NCBI GenBank assembly: GCA_031549345.1
Contig: JAVBPY010000002.1
Location: 186,001 to 250,000 of the forward strand
Origin: CASFRF01 sp031549345
Lineage (GTDB): Bacteria > Verrucomicrobiota > Lentisphaeria > Victivallales > Victivallaceae
Direction of reading: 5' to 3'
Length of the DNA stretch: 64,000 nt
The notes under the pieces were generated by a model. That model was not told the origin of the DNA. It saw only the letters and a list, made by a program, of their open reading frames with translations, and ran no database searches. The first letter of the stretch is position 1. Each line of letters opens with the position of its first letter. Below, piece after piece: positions 8,089 to 21,100 of the stretch. Made by a program: the position numbers and the translations under genes.

Positions 8089-11000
8089 TCAAGCAGAGGC
8101 TTCAAAAACACCGAAAGCGTAGTTGGCGTGCTGCTTTTTCCCGCCGTCCGCCGATTCCAGGAGCACCCGGTATTCCCCAGCGGCCATGGAGTAGTTCTCC
8201 AGCGACCACCGTCCGTCGTCAAGAAGCGGCGTGGCGGAATACAGCTTGGAGAGAACCCCCTTTTCGCTGTACGAATAAAGCGTGATTTTCACGCCGGCAT
8301 TGAATTCGGCAAGCTCCAGATTGAACATGCCTCCATCGCAATGAAACGCCAGGTAGTCGAGCTTGTCGCCCTGCCCGACATAGTCGTAATGAAGTTCATT
8401 GAGGAGCAGCTCCGTCGCCCCGGCGGGCTTGTCGTTGGCCGTATCTGAGCCGGCTGCCTGGACACTCCTGCCATCCACCGAAAGCGTATAGTTGGTACTT
8501 TTTTTGCTGCTGGCGGCCGACACCTCCACATAATACGTTCCGGCGTTCAGGAAAAGATCCTTCAACGCACCGGAATCCACGGTGTAATTCCCGTACTTAT
8601 CTTTCTTGACCTTGATCGTCAACGATTCGATCACTTCGCCGCCCCGGTAGATACGGAGCTTCACATTTTCGGTAAGCCCGGAAACAGAGAATTGGAACAA
8701 GCCGCTTTCACTCAAATCCAACCGACGGAAATCGCTCTCATCCCCGTAACCGACGAAGTCGTTCACTGTTTCGCTCCAGGAGAGTGTCTTTGTCGTCGTC
8801 GAGCGCGTGTCGTCGGTATTGTCGCAGGGGAGATATCCGCCGCGCAGCTCCAACGTATAGTCGCTGTTTTTTCCCGACTTGTACCCCGGAGATTCAACAC
8901 TTACAACATACGTTCCGGCCGCGAGAAGAAGTTCGCCTATGCTCCCGGAGTTGACTTTGATCGAACCGTCTTTATTTCGCTTCACGCTCACTGTAATGGT
9001 CTTGATCTTTTTCAGAATCTGCTTTCCGTTCGATTTTGTGACCAACTCGTACACGCCGAGTTTCGTCGTATTCTCCAGGCCGGAAAGATCCACATAAAGC
9101 GCCGCGGCGCCATCCAGGACAAGAGTTCTGTAGTCGTAACGGTCTCCGTAACCGACAAAATCGGTCAGGGGAGCATCGCCCACGCGCATGGTTTTCGGCG
9201 TGGTTGCCCAATTGTCGTCGGTGTTGTCCACGGGAAAGAGGGAACTATCCATCGTGAGGCGGTAGTAGCTCTCCTTCTTTTTGCTGAGGGAAGAAACTTC
9301 CACATAGTACGTCTCCGCTCCGAGGAGGAGCGAAAAGGATTTGCTCTTGCTGGTTGAGCTCACGGAAAGCGTCTTGATCTTCTTCACCTTGCTCCCGCTG
9401 GTGCTGTAGAGCGAAACCTTCACACCGGACCCAAGTTCGAGCAGATTCAAACCGAACATCCCCGGCGCATCCAACGAGAACGTGTAAAAATCGGTCAAAG
9501 ACTTGCTGCCGCCGACGGAGCCGGAAACTTCCGTCATCGCCGCCTCGATCTCGCGCGCGGTTTCACGGGAAGCACCGCCGAGGAACGGGCAGTCGATGCG
9601 GAAAAGAAGTTCTTCGCGCCCATCCGTCCGGCGCGATGTCGTCAGCGTCAGGCGACGCCCCTCCGGCAGTGAAATGCTCGGTCCATCGACCGTGATGGAG
9701 AGATTCAAAGCGCCGGAGGAAATCGTCCAAGTCCGCCCGGAAAGCATTTCCAGGTTGTCCGCCCGAACAAGCGTGTACGTCCCGGAAATCACATTGTTCA
9801 CGTCGATTGTTACCGAGGCCGCCGAATAGAAACCGGTCCCATTCACGACAATTTGCGTTTCGTCGATCGTGGAAGCGTCCAATACAAAAGAGAGGGCATC
9901 GAGTTCAAGAAGAGCGTACGCATCCTCCAGCAACAAACCGCCGGAGAGCTTCAGGCTCCCATCCAGGCGTCCGCCGGAAGCAACCTCCATGTGTCCGCCC
10001 GCTTTCAGCGTCGTGTTTACGGCCCAATCGCCCTCCTCCACCCGGAATGTCCCCCCGGAATCAACCCGGTATCCCGAAGCGACGCCTTCCAAAATCGAGA
10101 ACGTCCCCCAGGAAGCCGTTCCCGCGGAAACCGTGTGTTCCGTGCTGGCGCTAGCCACAATGCCGCGCAATGTGAGCGTATCGGTTACACCGCCGGCGGC
10201 AAGGCGGATGGAGCCGCCTTCGTTGACAACCACTGTTCCGAGACGCCCCGCGTTTTCAAGCATCCCGCCGGAATGCACGGCGATTTCACGCCCGGAACCG
10301 TTTTCCGCAACGAACATCCACCCCCCGGCGCGGATCATGGCATTGAAGGAATCGCCCTCTGCCGCAACGACAAGGCTGCCGCCGCGCTCCACAATCGTAT
10401 TGAGCGCGCTGCCGCCGGAAAGAACGCACTGCGTCCCGCCGGAGGAAACCGTCGTATTGCTCGCCATTCCTCCTTCGCCGGCCAACTGAAGGCCGCCGCG
10501 CGAAATCACCGCATTCAAACCCGTCCCCCCGGATTCCATGAGCATTGTCCCACCGGAAAGAACCATCGCGCCGACAGCATTCCCTCCGCAGACGACCAGA
10601 CTGCCGCCGGAAGAAATCACCGTTTGCCGCGCCGTCCCGCCGGATTCCACCTGCTGCACACCGTCCGCGCGCAAAATCGTCTGCTGCGCCGTGCCGCCTT
10701 GCGAAAGAACCTCCACTCCGCCGTTGCGCGCCAACGTATTGAGCGAGCGGTGCCCCGAAGCGACGGTCAGGCGGCCCCCATGCTCCAGCAAAACATTCTG
10801 CGCGAGGCCGTCGATGATGGAAAACGAGGTGTTTGCATTGCTTCCACTCACCAACGTCGCCCCGGCATCCGCCACCAACGCGCCCCCGAAAGACTGCACG
10901 AACTGGCTTACGACGGCCCCGGATTCCAACTCCAGAACGCCGCCGGCAACAACCCGCACATTGGAAAGGAAGCTCGATTCACGGGCGAGCACCCGCCCTT

Positions 11001-11910
11001 TGTCGAAAATCCGCACGGAAGAAGCGCTCCCCACAAGCTCCAGAACGCCGCCGGTTGCGACCGAAACGCTGTTCAGCGTCGCCGACTCCGCCGCAAAAAC
11101 GCTACCGCCGGAAAACACCTCCGAACGAATGGCGCTGCCGCCGGCCTGCAGAAACATCGCCCCCCCCGCGATCTGCGTCCCTGTGGCGCTCCCGCCGAGC
11201 TGCACTGTCAGCATCCCGCCGGAGCTCACCAGCGTATCAACGGCCTTATGGCGCGAAGAAACCAAAAGCACACCGCCGTTTTCCAGCAAAAGATGCTGCG
11301 CCGTCCCGCCGGAAATAGAGAATGATCCATTCGTATCGCGCCGCGTATTGCTCCCGGAAACCACACAGTCGGTTGCCGCATCCAAGGCGCCGCCATGCAA
11401 TTGCAGCACGCCCGAAGCCGTCGCCCCTTGTTTGAGAACCAACGTTCCGCCGACGTCGATGCGCGTATTGATCGCAAAGGTCCCATTGTCCACGGTGAGG
11501 CGGCCGCCCCGCGCGAGATCCAGGTTTACGGCGGAGTTGCCGCTGATGTAAAACGAACCGCCGGAAGCGCTCCTCCCATTCCTGCCGTGCACTTCGCCGC
11601 CGCCGATTTCCGCGATCAACGCCCCCCCCGCGCTCTGCGTGATGCCGTCGATGAGCGAGCCGGAGAGAAGCTCCAGCGTTCCGCCGGAGGCGATCACCGT
11701 CCGGCTGGCCGCGCCGCCGTATTCGATGACCTGCCTTCCGCCGGAAGCAACCTGCGTATCGATCGCGATTCCACCAAACCCGACGGATTGCACGCCGTCC
11801 GGCGCGAGGATTCCGCGAACAGCCACGCCCGCTTGCCCGACAAACTGTTCACCTTCGGCGACTTCCTCGTCCCAAACGGTTGTTCCTACCACATTTTTCG
11901 TGAATGACAT
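8089..11910 (-). CDS. Large AIDA-repeat surface protein with C-terminal PPC-like repeats
   Basis: 1273 residues. Roughly residues 30-640 consist of about 19-residue repeats of the AIDA adhesin type (SGGTLELLSGS, SGGRQVIEYGG, SGGSLVVCGGN), predicted to wind into a parallel beta-helix. A beta-rich segment follows. The last 500 or so residues hold four related units, three of them with the core VGYGD or VGQGD followed by a D-Y/F pair and a TYYVEVS strand, resembling bacterial pre-peptidase C-terminal (PPC) domains. No signal peptide is visible at the N-terminus (MSFTKNVVGTTVWDEE) and there is no autotransporter barrel, so the export route is unclear. The ATG has a good ribosome site (AAGGA, about 7 nt upstream) and a strong promoter at 11943-11971. 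An adhesin-like function is inference. Confidence 0.75.
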   Translation of the reverse strand: MSFTKNVVGTTVWDEEVAEGEQFVGQAGVAVRGILAPDGVQSVGFGGIAIDTQVASGGRQVIEYGGAASRTVIASGGTLELLSGSLIDGITQSAGGALIAEIGGGEVHGRNGRSASGGSFYISGNSAVNLDLARGGRLTVDNGTFAINTRIDVGGTLVLKQGATASGVLQLHGGALDAATDCVVSGSNTRRDTNGSFSISGGTAQHLLLENGGVLLVSSRHKAVDTLVSSGGMLTVQLGGSATGTQIAGGAMFLQAGGSAIRSEVFSGGSVFAAESATLNSVSVATGGVLELVGSASSVRIFDKGRVLARESSFLSNVRVVAGGVLELESGAVVSQFVQSFGGALVADAGATLVSGSNANTSFSIIDGLAQNVLLEHGGRLTVASGHRSLNTLARNGGVEVLSQGGTAQQTILRADGVQQVESGGTARQTVISSGGSLVVCGGNAVGAMVLSGGTMLMESGGTGLNAVISRGGLQLAGEGGMASNTTVSSGGTQCVLSGGSALNTIVERGGSLVVAAEGDSFNAMIRAGGWMFVAENGSGREIAVHSGGMLENAGRLGTVVVNEGGSIRLAAGGVTDTLTLRGIVASASTEHTVSAGTASWGTFSILEGVASGYRVDSGGTFRVEEGDWAVNTTLKAGGHMEVASGGRLDGSLKLSGGLLLEDAYALLELDALSFVLDASTIDETQIVVNGTGFYSAASVTIDVNNVISGTYTLVRADNLEMLSGRTWTISSGALNLSITVDGPSISLPEGRRLTLTTSRRTDGREELLFRIDCPFLGGASRETAREIEAAMTEVSGSVGGSKSLTDFYTFSLDAPGMFGLNLLELGSGVKVSLYSTSGSKVKKIKTLSVSSTSKSKSFSLLLGAETYYVEVSSLSKKKESYYRLTMDSSLFPVDNTDDNWATTPKTMRVGDAPLTDFVGYGDRYDYRTLVLDGAAALYVDLSGLENTTKLGVYELVTKSNGKQILKKIKTITVSVKRNKDGSIKVNSGSIGELLLAAGTYVVSVESPGYKSGKNSDYTLELRGGYLPCDNTDDTRSTTTKTLSWSETVNDFVGYGDESDFRRLDLSESGLFQFSVSGLTENVKLRIYRGGEVIESLTIKVKKDKYGNYTVDSGALKDLFLNAGTYYVEVSAASSKKSTNYTLSVDGRSVQAAGSDTANDKPAGATELLLNELHYDYVGQGDKLDYLAFHCDGGMFNLELAEFNAGVKITLYSYSEKGVLSKLYSATPLLDDGRWSLENYSMAAGEYRVLLESADGGKKQHANYAFGVFEASA

Positions 11911-11942
11911 TTTGTGTTCCTTACTGATGATTATGCACCCGG

Positions 11943-11971
11943 AATATAGTTGTTTTCCATTCCGCTTTCAA
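11943..11971 (-). promoter_or_regulatory. Sigma70-type promoter of the AIDA-repeat gene
   Basis: On the minus strand TTGAAA (11971-11966), 17 bp, TATATT (11948-11943). The ATG at 11910 follows after 32 bp that include the ribosome site AAGGA. Confidence 0.75.
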
Positions 11972-12021
11972 GAGGACGGGAACTTTTTTTCAAAAAAAAC
12001 ACTGGATTTCGTCCGGGAGTC

Positions 12022-12050
12022 TTGATTTATATCATCTCCGGTGCTATAAA
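12022..12050 (+). promoter_or_regulatory. Sigma70-type promoter of the giant DUF4347 gene
   Basis: TTGATT (12022-12027), 17 bp, TATAAA (12045-12050) on the plus strand. It diverges from the promoter of the AIDA-repeat gene within a 192-bp gap; the -35 boxes are 50 bp apart, so one regulator could control both surface proteins. The ATG at 12103 is preceded by the purine-rich ribosome site GGAGAGAGGGAG. Confidence 0.7.
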
Positions 12051-12102
12051 TATGAAATAAGAATAATTACGCCTTCCAACCGGAGAGAGGGAGAATCCAC
12101 CA

Positions 12103-15100
12103 ATGATGTATCAACTTGAAGACCGCATTCTTTTCGATGGCGCCATGGCGACCGATCTGAACGCAATAGAACCGAACGACGACGCGCAGAACAACGCGGA
12201 AACCGCGGAACAAAAACTGCAGAACAACGCGGCCAACCAGGCGGACAGCGCCAATGAACTTACGCCGCTGACGCAATCCGGGGCGGAAACAGATTACCTG
12301 GCCGGACTTGCCGGCCACGAAACACCCGAAGAGAGCGTCGAAGTACTCGTCATTTCGGAAAAGCTCTGGAACAAGGACGCGTTGCTTGACGCGGCCAAAC
12401 CCGGAACCATCATCGTCGAGTTCGATCCGCAAAAGACCACCGCGGCGGAACTCGTCAACCAGATCGCCAAGGCTCTGGACGGTAAAACCGCCGACCGCAT
12501 CGGCTTTTTTTCCGGCGACCTCTCCGGCGAGCTGAATCTCTTCGCGGATGGCGCGGTGGAAGCCGACGCGGCGGAACAAGCCGTCCAGCGGAACTTCTGG
12601 GGCGCTTTGGACACGCTGCTTGCCGAAGACGGGCAGATCGATCTTTTCGCCTCCAATCTGGCGCAAGGCGCTGAAGGGAAAGCCATCGTCGACACCATCT
12701 CGAGCCTCTCCGGACACCAGGTCAACGCAAGTTGCGACACCACCGGCGACGCGGACGCCGGCGGGAACTGGGTCCTTGAATACGCTTCCGGCAACGGAGA
12801 AACCACCCCCGACGCGATCGACCGCTACTTCGACGGTTCTTTGCTGGACACCTACGATCACGTCCTTGCCGATCCGCGCGAAGTGGTTTTCGTCAACCCC
12901 TCCGTCTGGAACGCCGACCAGCTTGTCGCCCAGATCGGCAGCCATGTCGAAGTCATCCGCCTCTCCGCCGACGGCGCCTTTGAAGAGGTAACCGACTATC
13001 TGCGCGCCAATGGGGAGATTGACGCCATCCATTTCCTGACCCACGGAAACGACGGAGAGTTCCTCCTCGGCGCCGGAACGCAGATCACCAGCGAATTCCT
13101 CACCGCGCACGCGGAGGAGTTCGCCGTCTGGAAAAGCGCCTTGAACAAAGACGGCGACATCCTGATTTACGGCTGCAACGTCGCCGCGAGCGAAGAAGGT
13201 AAAAACTTCGTCGTGCAACTCGCCGAAACACTGGACTGCGACGTGGCCGCCTCCACCGACCGGACCGGATACCGCGGCAACTGGGATTTGGAATTCACGG
13301 TCGGCCACATCGATGCCGGCACGCTTTCCTTCACCGGCTACAACTATTCACTCGCGCAATGGACCATTCACAACCTCAACGACCCGGTGCTGACAAGCGA
13401 CGACGCAATCTCAACCAAAAATCTCTCTTTGCGTGAGGCGATCAAGCTCGCGGAAGACGGCGACACCCTCCGTTTTTCCAATACACCGGAATTGTTAAAA
13501 AACACTACTGACCATACTACTTCCCACACCATTTTCCTGCAGGACACCCTGGTCATCAACACCAACATCACCATTATCGCGCTGACGACGGATAGCCCCA
13601 ATCCCATCGAAATCACGATTGACGCTTCGAAATGCAAAGTCATCATCTACCATACCGGTGACGAACTTCCGGTCGATGTGGTTCTCCGCGAAGGCAACTC
13701 CGTCTATCTCCAAGTAGGCGGTCTTTACGGCAGCCTGAAGGCGCGGGACGGCAACCTGAAAATCACCTACGACGCCACCCTTGAACTGACCCTGAATACC
13801 GAGATCCAAGACGGCGGGGTCTACCTTGTCGGAAAAAATACGGCCTTCTGCGTCTTGGGCGGAAACTCTGTCTTCGCCCCCGGCTCCTCCTTCGAATCCG
13901 GCGAGGCCTATGCGCAACAGCTCATTGTCCTGACCGGCTACCCATCATCCGGCAACATCATCGGGTGGACACTCCCCGGCGATCTCTACGTCTCCGTCGA
14001 TCCCTATCTGGACGACGCAACCGGAACCACGTACGGCGCGGTGCTCTACGGAGAGGATACGCGGTTGAATACCGTTTCGGGCATCCTCTATTCCGGCGTC
14101 TACCTCCAAGCGGGGAGTTTTCTTCCCAAAGGCACCTGGATGGCCCCGGGAACCTACATCAACAATGCCTTTGTAACGCAAGGCTATGTCCTCGCGGCGT
14201 CCATGACTGTAACAAGCACGCTCTTCGTCGGCGACGGAACACGCGTGGCCGGCGGCGGAATCATCGCAGAGGGAACAGTCCTGGCCGGCCAGGTCGTTTC
14301 CGACACATCCCGCCATACGCAAATCGGCACAGGTTCCTACCTCGGATTGCCGGCCGGCACTACACAGAACACCATCTACATCCCCGGCGGATTTGCCTTC
14401 TACGGGGAAGTCTTCGCCAGCACAAAATCGGTGCTCGGCGCCTTCACAAGCATCCGTTACGGCTACAAGGGACAGACAGGGGAAGTGAGCGATGCCACCT
14501 ACATCTACATGGGGACGGAGCTCTACACTCCCGGTACCGTCCTCAAGGCCGGAACCATCCTCCAAGGCAATATTACGCTCCTTGTGCGCGCATTCTACAT
14601 CGATGCGGAGGCGGACGTCATCTGGACGACATCGAAAGACACATCTGTAACCTCCCCCCCCATAGTAACGACGACCGAAGTGGAAAACACCGAAGGCCTC
14701 CCCGTGGGCGTTACGACCGAAACGCTCGAACCGGTCGTTTCCACGCAAACATCCACCGTCACAACCGAAGATGGCGACGTAACGAAAACCTCGGTCATAA
14801 CCACCTCCACGACAACGATTGTAACGACGGTAACGGCGCCGTCGTTCGGAACCGGCACCGGAACCGTTACAACGGAAACCACCACGGAAACCGTAGTGCG
14901 GACACTGGTGGAAAAATCATCCACCTCCGGCGTAATAATCGCCCGCATGAACCTGAACAACGCCGCGGCCCAGGCGGGCGCCGTGAGCCGCCCCGCCCCC
15001 GGCGTCGGCGCCGGATTTTTTGTAACCAGCCGCAGCCAGCTCGAACTTCAGGGCGTGGACATCAAGACATGTGTCGCCGACAAAGACGGCGGTGGCATTT

Positions 15101-18100
15101 ATCTGGCGGCGAACGCGCGCCTTGTAACAACCGTTTCAACGGAATACTCGCCGCAGGTATACCGGACAACGTTCACCTCCTGCGTCGCGGGCCAGACCAG
15201 TGTCGGCGGGTCCGGCGGGGCCATCTACAACGGTGGCCGATACAAGATGGACCGCACCACCTTTTCCAGCAATTTTGCCCAATACGGCGGGTCCGGCGGA
15301 GCCGTTTACAGTGCGACGAGCAACCTCTCCATTGTGGGGAGTACCTTCACCGGCAACTCCGCCAGCGCCTCCGGAGGGGCCATCTACATTAACGCGAACA
15401 ACTTGCAGACCGCCACACTCTCCATCTACACGGGGGTGTTCATCAGCAATACCGCCGGAGTGGATGGCGGAGCCATCTTCTTCACCAAAGGGAATTTCAC
15501 CCAAGGCGATGCGCTGCGTTTGGACTTCTGCGACTTTCTGGCCAATGGAGCGAACAACAATGGCGGAGCCATCTACATCACCGACAGCGTGGGAAAAGTT
15601 ACCATCCAATCGACCCCGGATACCACCGTGGAAGTCGAGGAAGATGTAACGATCACCACAACCTACGGCGTCGCCGGTATGGCGTGGCTGGAGTGGAATT
15701 ACGCCAACGGAAACGGCGGAGCCGTCGCCGTGGTGAACAACAAGGGCGACGTGCTGCTCAACTTGCTCTACTTCGGGGAAAACTTCGCAGCCAACAACGG
15801 CGGAGCCATCTATGTCAAAAACTCGGCCAACGTTTCGTTGATCGACGTGGAACTTGCCCAGAACACCGCCACGCTGGATGGCGGTGCAATGTTCATCAGC
15901 AACAACAACGCCAGTTATACTGTTTCCGTTTCGACAAGCGACATCAGCGAGAACTCGGCGAACAGGAATGGCGGCGGAATCTACCTTGATCTTGGCAAAT
16001 TGACCATTGTGAACAGTACGCTTGCCTACAACGGCGACAGCGTGTATGGCGACAACGTCGGCGGCGCGATCTACATGGCGTCGGGAACGCTTTCGATCAA
16101 CTTCTGCACCCTGGCGTACAACTACGGCTCGGGGGCGGCGATCTACATCGGGGTGGGCAACTCCACCCTCTCCATCTCCAATTCCATCATCTACAACGAT
16201 GCCGTCTACAAAACAGGCTCCGACCCGCTGTTCACCAGCCAGATCTACGTAGACTCCAAAACGGCGCTCAAGTACACCATTTCGACGACGAACAACATCT
16301 ACAGTCACTACTACGAAGACTTGAACGTGGCGCGTTCGAACACGCTCAATCTGACGAACGGAAAAACGGTCAACGGCATCAATCTGATCGCCGTCAACGG
16401 AGAGGATTCGCTGAGAATCCAGAAGACTCTCTTCCTGGACGATCAGCTTTCCTACAATGGAAGCGTTCGGACGCGCTCGCTGGCCATCCTCCACCAGGAC
16501 AGCATCGCCTACAACCAGATCGCCGCCGCCGGACAAACCTACGACCAGACCGGCAACCTGCGGGTGGACGCCAAGGCCTGGACCTGGGACGGACAAAAAT
16601 GGGTGCAGGGTAAAAAGACCAGGGCGAGCATCGGCGCGATGGAGCCGATCTTCTACCTCGAAGTTACCAGCAAGGGAGACGACGAAGCAATGCGTTTCTC
16701 GTACGACCTCAGCACGCGTTATCTGGACAAAGCCTACGCAAACGGCCTGACCCTGCGCGAAGCAATGTTCTGGAGTAATTCCTATGACGGCCTTAAGCGC
16801 ATCGCGGAAAAGAACCGGGATCTCTACCTGGCTACCGGCTATACGGATTTCCTGAACAACGCCAACAAACTGATAGTGGCCTACACCCGGTACTACACCG
16901 ACTTGAACGAAGAGTTCGTCGTCTGCGGCTTCGCGGGGGACGGAAGCGAAATCCGTATCACCTTCGACAAAATCGGCTATTTGGTGGACAGCACCGGAGA
17001 ATTCATCTACCAGACCGACTCCGCAGGTAAATTCCTTGTCGATTCGTATGGAAAAAACATTAAAATTTCCACGACGGGGAATGTCAATTTCGACAAGACC
17101 GTCTTCAAAGCGGGGCAGGACAACACCATCAACCTGGCATTCGGCGATTTGTACGTGGGCCGCGACTGGTATATCGGCGGCTATCTGTACGGCGTCTACG
17201 CGGTGGGCGGCCAGCACGACATCTCCTACCGCGCCCAAAACGCTTCCGACCGGATCATTGTGGACGGAAACGCCTCCACCAATCTTCTCTCCAACCGGCA
17301 ATACACAACACTGGTCGTCAACAACCTTACCTTTACAAACGGCAAGGGCAAAGGAACGTTCTATGGCATCAATGCGGGCAGCGGCGGAGGAATCTCCAAT
17401 TCCGGAAACCTGACGCTGAATAACATGGTTGTTTCCTACTGCGAAACAACCGTCCACGGGGATGGCGGGGGGATATGCAACGCCGCCACGGGGAAACTCT
17501 GGCTTTACGACTCAAGCATTTCCTACAACCAAACCATCCCGACCACTGCCGTCGGCGATGGAAACGCTTTGGGCGGAGGAATCTACAACAAGGGTGAAGT
17601 CTGGATCGAGCGCTCCGAGATTGTCGGCAACATCTCCAATGGCGCCGTTATCAACCTACGCAACATATATGCGGGCGGCGGTGGCATCTGGAACGAGGGG
17701 TCGTTGCACATATTGAACTCTACGCTTACAGAGAATCAAGTCGCCGGAACCGCATCCTCCAACTACGGCGGAACCGCGATCGCCTCCGCCAAACTCTCGA
17801 CCGCCGGTACTGCGCCCATTCTCGAGTGCTACAACTCGACAATTACATTAAACTCAAGAAACACAAAATCGGAAAACGGTCCCGGCACCGGAATCTGGGT
17901 TACCGCCGGAGAATTTTACCTTGCGAACAGCATCGTTGCGGAAAACATCGATATCGCCAAGGACGATACTTCACGCACTCGTAACGACGTGTATGTCGAG
18001 CTTGCCGAAATGGTCGTAACCACTGGAAACTTCGCGGGCAAATACAACATCATCGGCGGTTACAACTACACCTCCGGAGATGACGTAACCGGTTTCAACT

Positions 18101-21100
18101 GGGCGGCGGGCACCTTGCACAACGTAACCGGCATTCACGCGTTCGAACCCTCCACAACCGGAGGCGGCGAGCTGCTCCCCGTAAAATCCTACGGCATCGT
18201 GGATACGCTGCGCCTCGACTTCAACAGCTTCGGCTACAACGGCGCCAAGACCCGCACCTACCGCCTTCTCGGTGGAAGCGCCGCCTTCGACAGCGGCTAC
18301 TACAAAAGCGATTACGCCGTCGAACTCCTGAAAGCGGGGCTCTTCTCTGTCGGAACGGACCAGCGCGGTGTAACACGTACCATTGACTCCGACGGAAATA
18401 TAGCGACAACGACGAACATCGGATCCTACGAAAACATTCCCATACTCTACATCGGCAGTTCGGCGGATTCACTCACCCACCGCCAAGAATTCAATTACAC
18501 CCTGGATCAACCCCTCTGGGAAGCGCCAGATCTTACATTGCGGGAAGCGCTTTACCTTGCCGACGACGGCACGCAAATCTTCTGCAAGCACGATTGGCAG
18601 ATCAACGGGAGCAAGCGCAACGGCACCACCGTTAAAAACGAGCTTGATTCCCAGGGCCGCCTTATTATCCAGGCTGTGGATGAATTCCGCATCGGGCGCG
18701 ACATAAAAATCAATGGCGCCTACTACACCGGCGGGAACTTCAACGAAGGCGGAAAACTCGCCGGCGTACTCGAAATCAAGCTCGCCTCCGGGGTTTCCAG
18801 CCGCATTTTCCTGGTACGCAGCTACGAAGAAGGATATGTCAACACCGCCGCGCTTATGAACATGGTGCTCACCGGTGGTAAAGCGATCAACACCGGCGTG
18901 CTCGGCAGCGGCAACGGCGGATCGATCTACGCGGTGGCGAACCTTCTCCTTGAAAACGTGTCCATCTCCAACGCGACCGCCTCGCAATACGGCGGAGGAA
19001 TCTTTGCTTCAGGGGGAACGCTGACACTGATCAATTCCTCCATCACTGGCTCTTCCGCCATTTACGGCGGCGGGTTCTACGTGGAAGCCACAGCCCTTGC
19101 GAGCGAAAACTTCCGCGTTCTGGAAATGCATGGTTCCACCGTGTCGGACAACAAGGCGACCAACACCGCGCAGACGGGCGGCTCCGGCGGAGGCATTTAC
19201 ATTCGAAGCGGTACGGCGGTCATTTCCCTGAGCGTCATCGGCCGCAACAAAGCGGGTGGGGACGGCGGAGGAATCTACCTTGAAACCGGGTCCCTGGAAG
19301 CGGTGAACACAACTGTGGCGAACAACACCGCCGGCCAGAACGGCGGAGGCCTTTTCTTCCTCTCCGGGAAGTACATGACGCTGGACTTCATGACCATCGC
19401 CAACAACCAGTCCGGATGGACGGCGGCGGGAAAAACGAACACCGCCGGCACCTTCTATGGCGCGGGGCTGTACATGAAAGCGGGCGCACTGACGCTGACG
19501 CGTTCAATTGTAGCGCAGAACTACCGCGGTGCCGCGTTCGACGCCAACGGCTACATTGTAACCAACGCGCTGAACGACGACATTTTCCTGACCTACTGGG
19601 CAAACCAGGGACACTCGCTTACAGACAACGTAATCGGCGCGAACATCGCCGAAGGCCTGCAGGGATATCTGAGGACTGTAGCGCCGGAAAACCGTTACAT
19701 CACCAGCTGGTCCACGCAATTCACGGGTGCGCTGGATACCAAGCTTACAGACAACGGCGGAATGACGCAGACCGTGCATATTTTCACCACCAAAACAACA
19801 GCCGCCACGTTGAAGTTCGCCAGCCTCGCCTACAGCACGGAAGACGTTCTCTTCGATCAGACGAACCTCCTGGACTTCATGGGGACTTCGACGGGAACGC
19901 GTCAATGGGTCGGCGCGCTGGAAGCGGCGAGCAATGTCTTTGTTTTCGCCAATGGCTTGGGTTGGACGGGCGACGGCGGGTTGAATTACCGCCAGGCCTC
20001 GGACAACATTTTCTCGCTGCAGAACACATATTTCAGCATCGCGGGGGAAGGCGTCTGCGACGTTGCGGGGAACCTGGTTCTTTCCGGCTTGGATTGGCAA
20101 ACAACACGCAATTCGCAGCTGGTCATTTCCGACGAGGCGGTCATCACCGTACACGGAATTCTCGCCGGGGTCATCACCGTTCAGGACAGCGGCTCGCTTT
20201 ATATTGCGACCACCAGCTACAACGGACTTCTCCTGAGCATTGAAACGGGGAACACCACCATCGGCTACACCGCGGCGGCGGCGCAGACGATCGGGAACTT
20301 TGTTTTCGACAATCTGGTCATCGGCGGCGGCGAAGGACTTTCCAAGGAATTGGTCAAAACCTACACCGGCGATCTCGAAATCCTGGGAAATCTGCAAGTG
20401 CGCGGCAACACGCTCTTCAAGGTTCTCGCCGCGACAAAAACGTATGGAACCGGCGAAGGCAACCTCACATTCAACACGGCGGCCAGCGATGACCCGACTT
20501 CGGCGGGCAAGGTGCTCACGGCGGGGAACATCACCGTGACCGGGGACAAGCTCTCCGGCATCGGGCTCGACACGGACAAAAAGCACAGCATCAAGTTCCT
20601 GAGCACGGACATAACGCTTGCCGGCTATGTAACGCTCGGCTCGGCAAACTCCCTGATCGATGTTTCCAAAATCGGAATAACCGTTACCGGCCAGGAAAAC
20701 CATATCTACATCAGCGCCTTGAAGAAGTACAACTTCGATTTGCAGGCGGGAGAACTGATTCTGGACCTGGGCAAAGCGGCCATGGATGTGAAGAACACAT
20801 TCTTCGACAACATCAGCGCCGACGCGTACAGCCGCCTGAAGATTATTTCGACCGGCAAGCTGACCCTCGGCGCCACGCTCAACACCGGGTTCGACGGAAC
20901 GTTGGCGCTGGACGGAAAAATAACGGTTACAACGCGCCTCGATACGGACGCCGCGCTGGAACTTTCCGGCACGGTTGTCCTCCAATCCACGAGTATTTCG
21001 GCGGATAAAGGAATCACCATTTCGGGTAAAGTTTCCATTAAAAACGATCTGGTCATCACAAGCAGCGACGGGAACATCCTCCTCGGCGGAACCCTCTCCG

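Noticed and set aside
9980..11900. Possible DNA tandem repeat array
   Set aside because: The periodicity (about 57 bp) is at the protein level, from AIDA repeats; the nucleotide copies are too divergent to be a recent array.
12067..13308. A 413-codon open frame on the minus strand
   Set aside because: It lies wholly antisense to the DUF4347 region of the giant gene, has no domain signature, and reflects the biased third-position composition of the coding strand.
15136..17457. A 773-codon minus-strand open frame under the giant gene
   Set aside because: It is a shadow of the GGAIY-repeat region; its composition (V, D, G rich) follows from the repeats read backwards.
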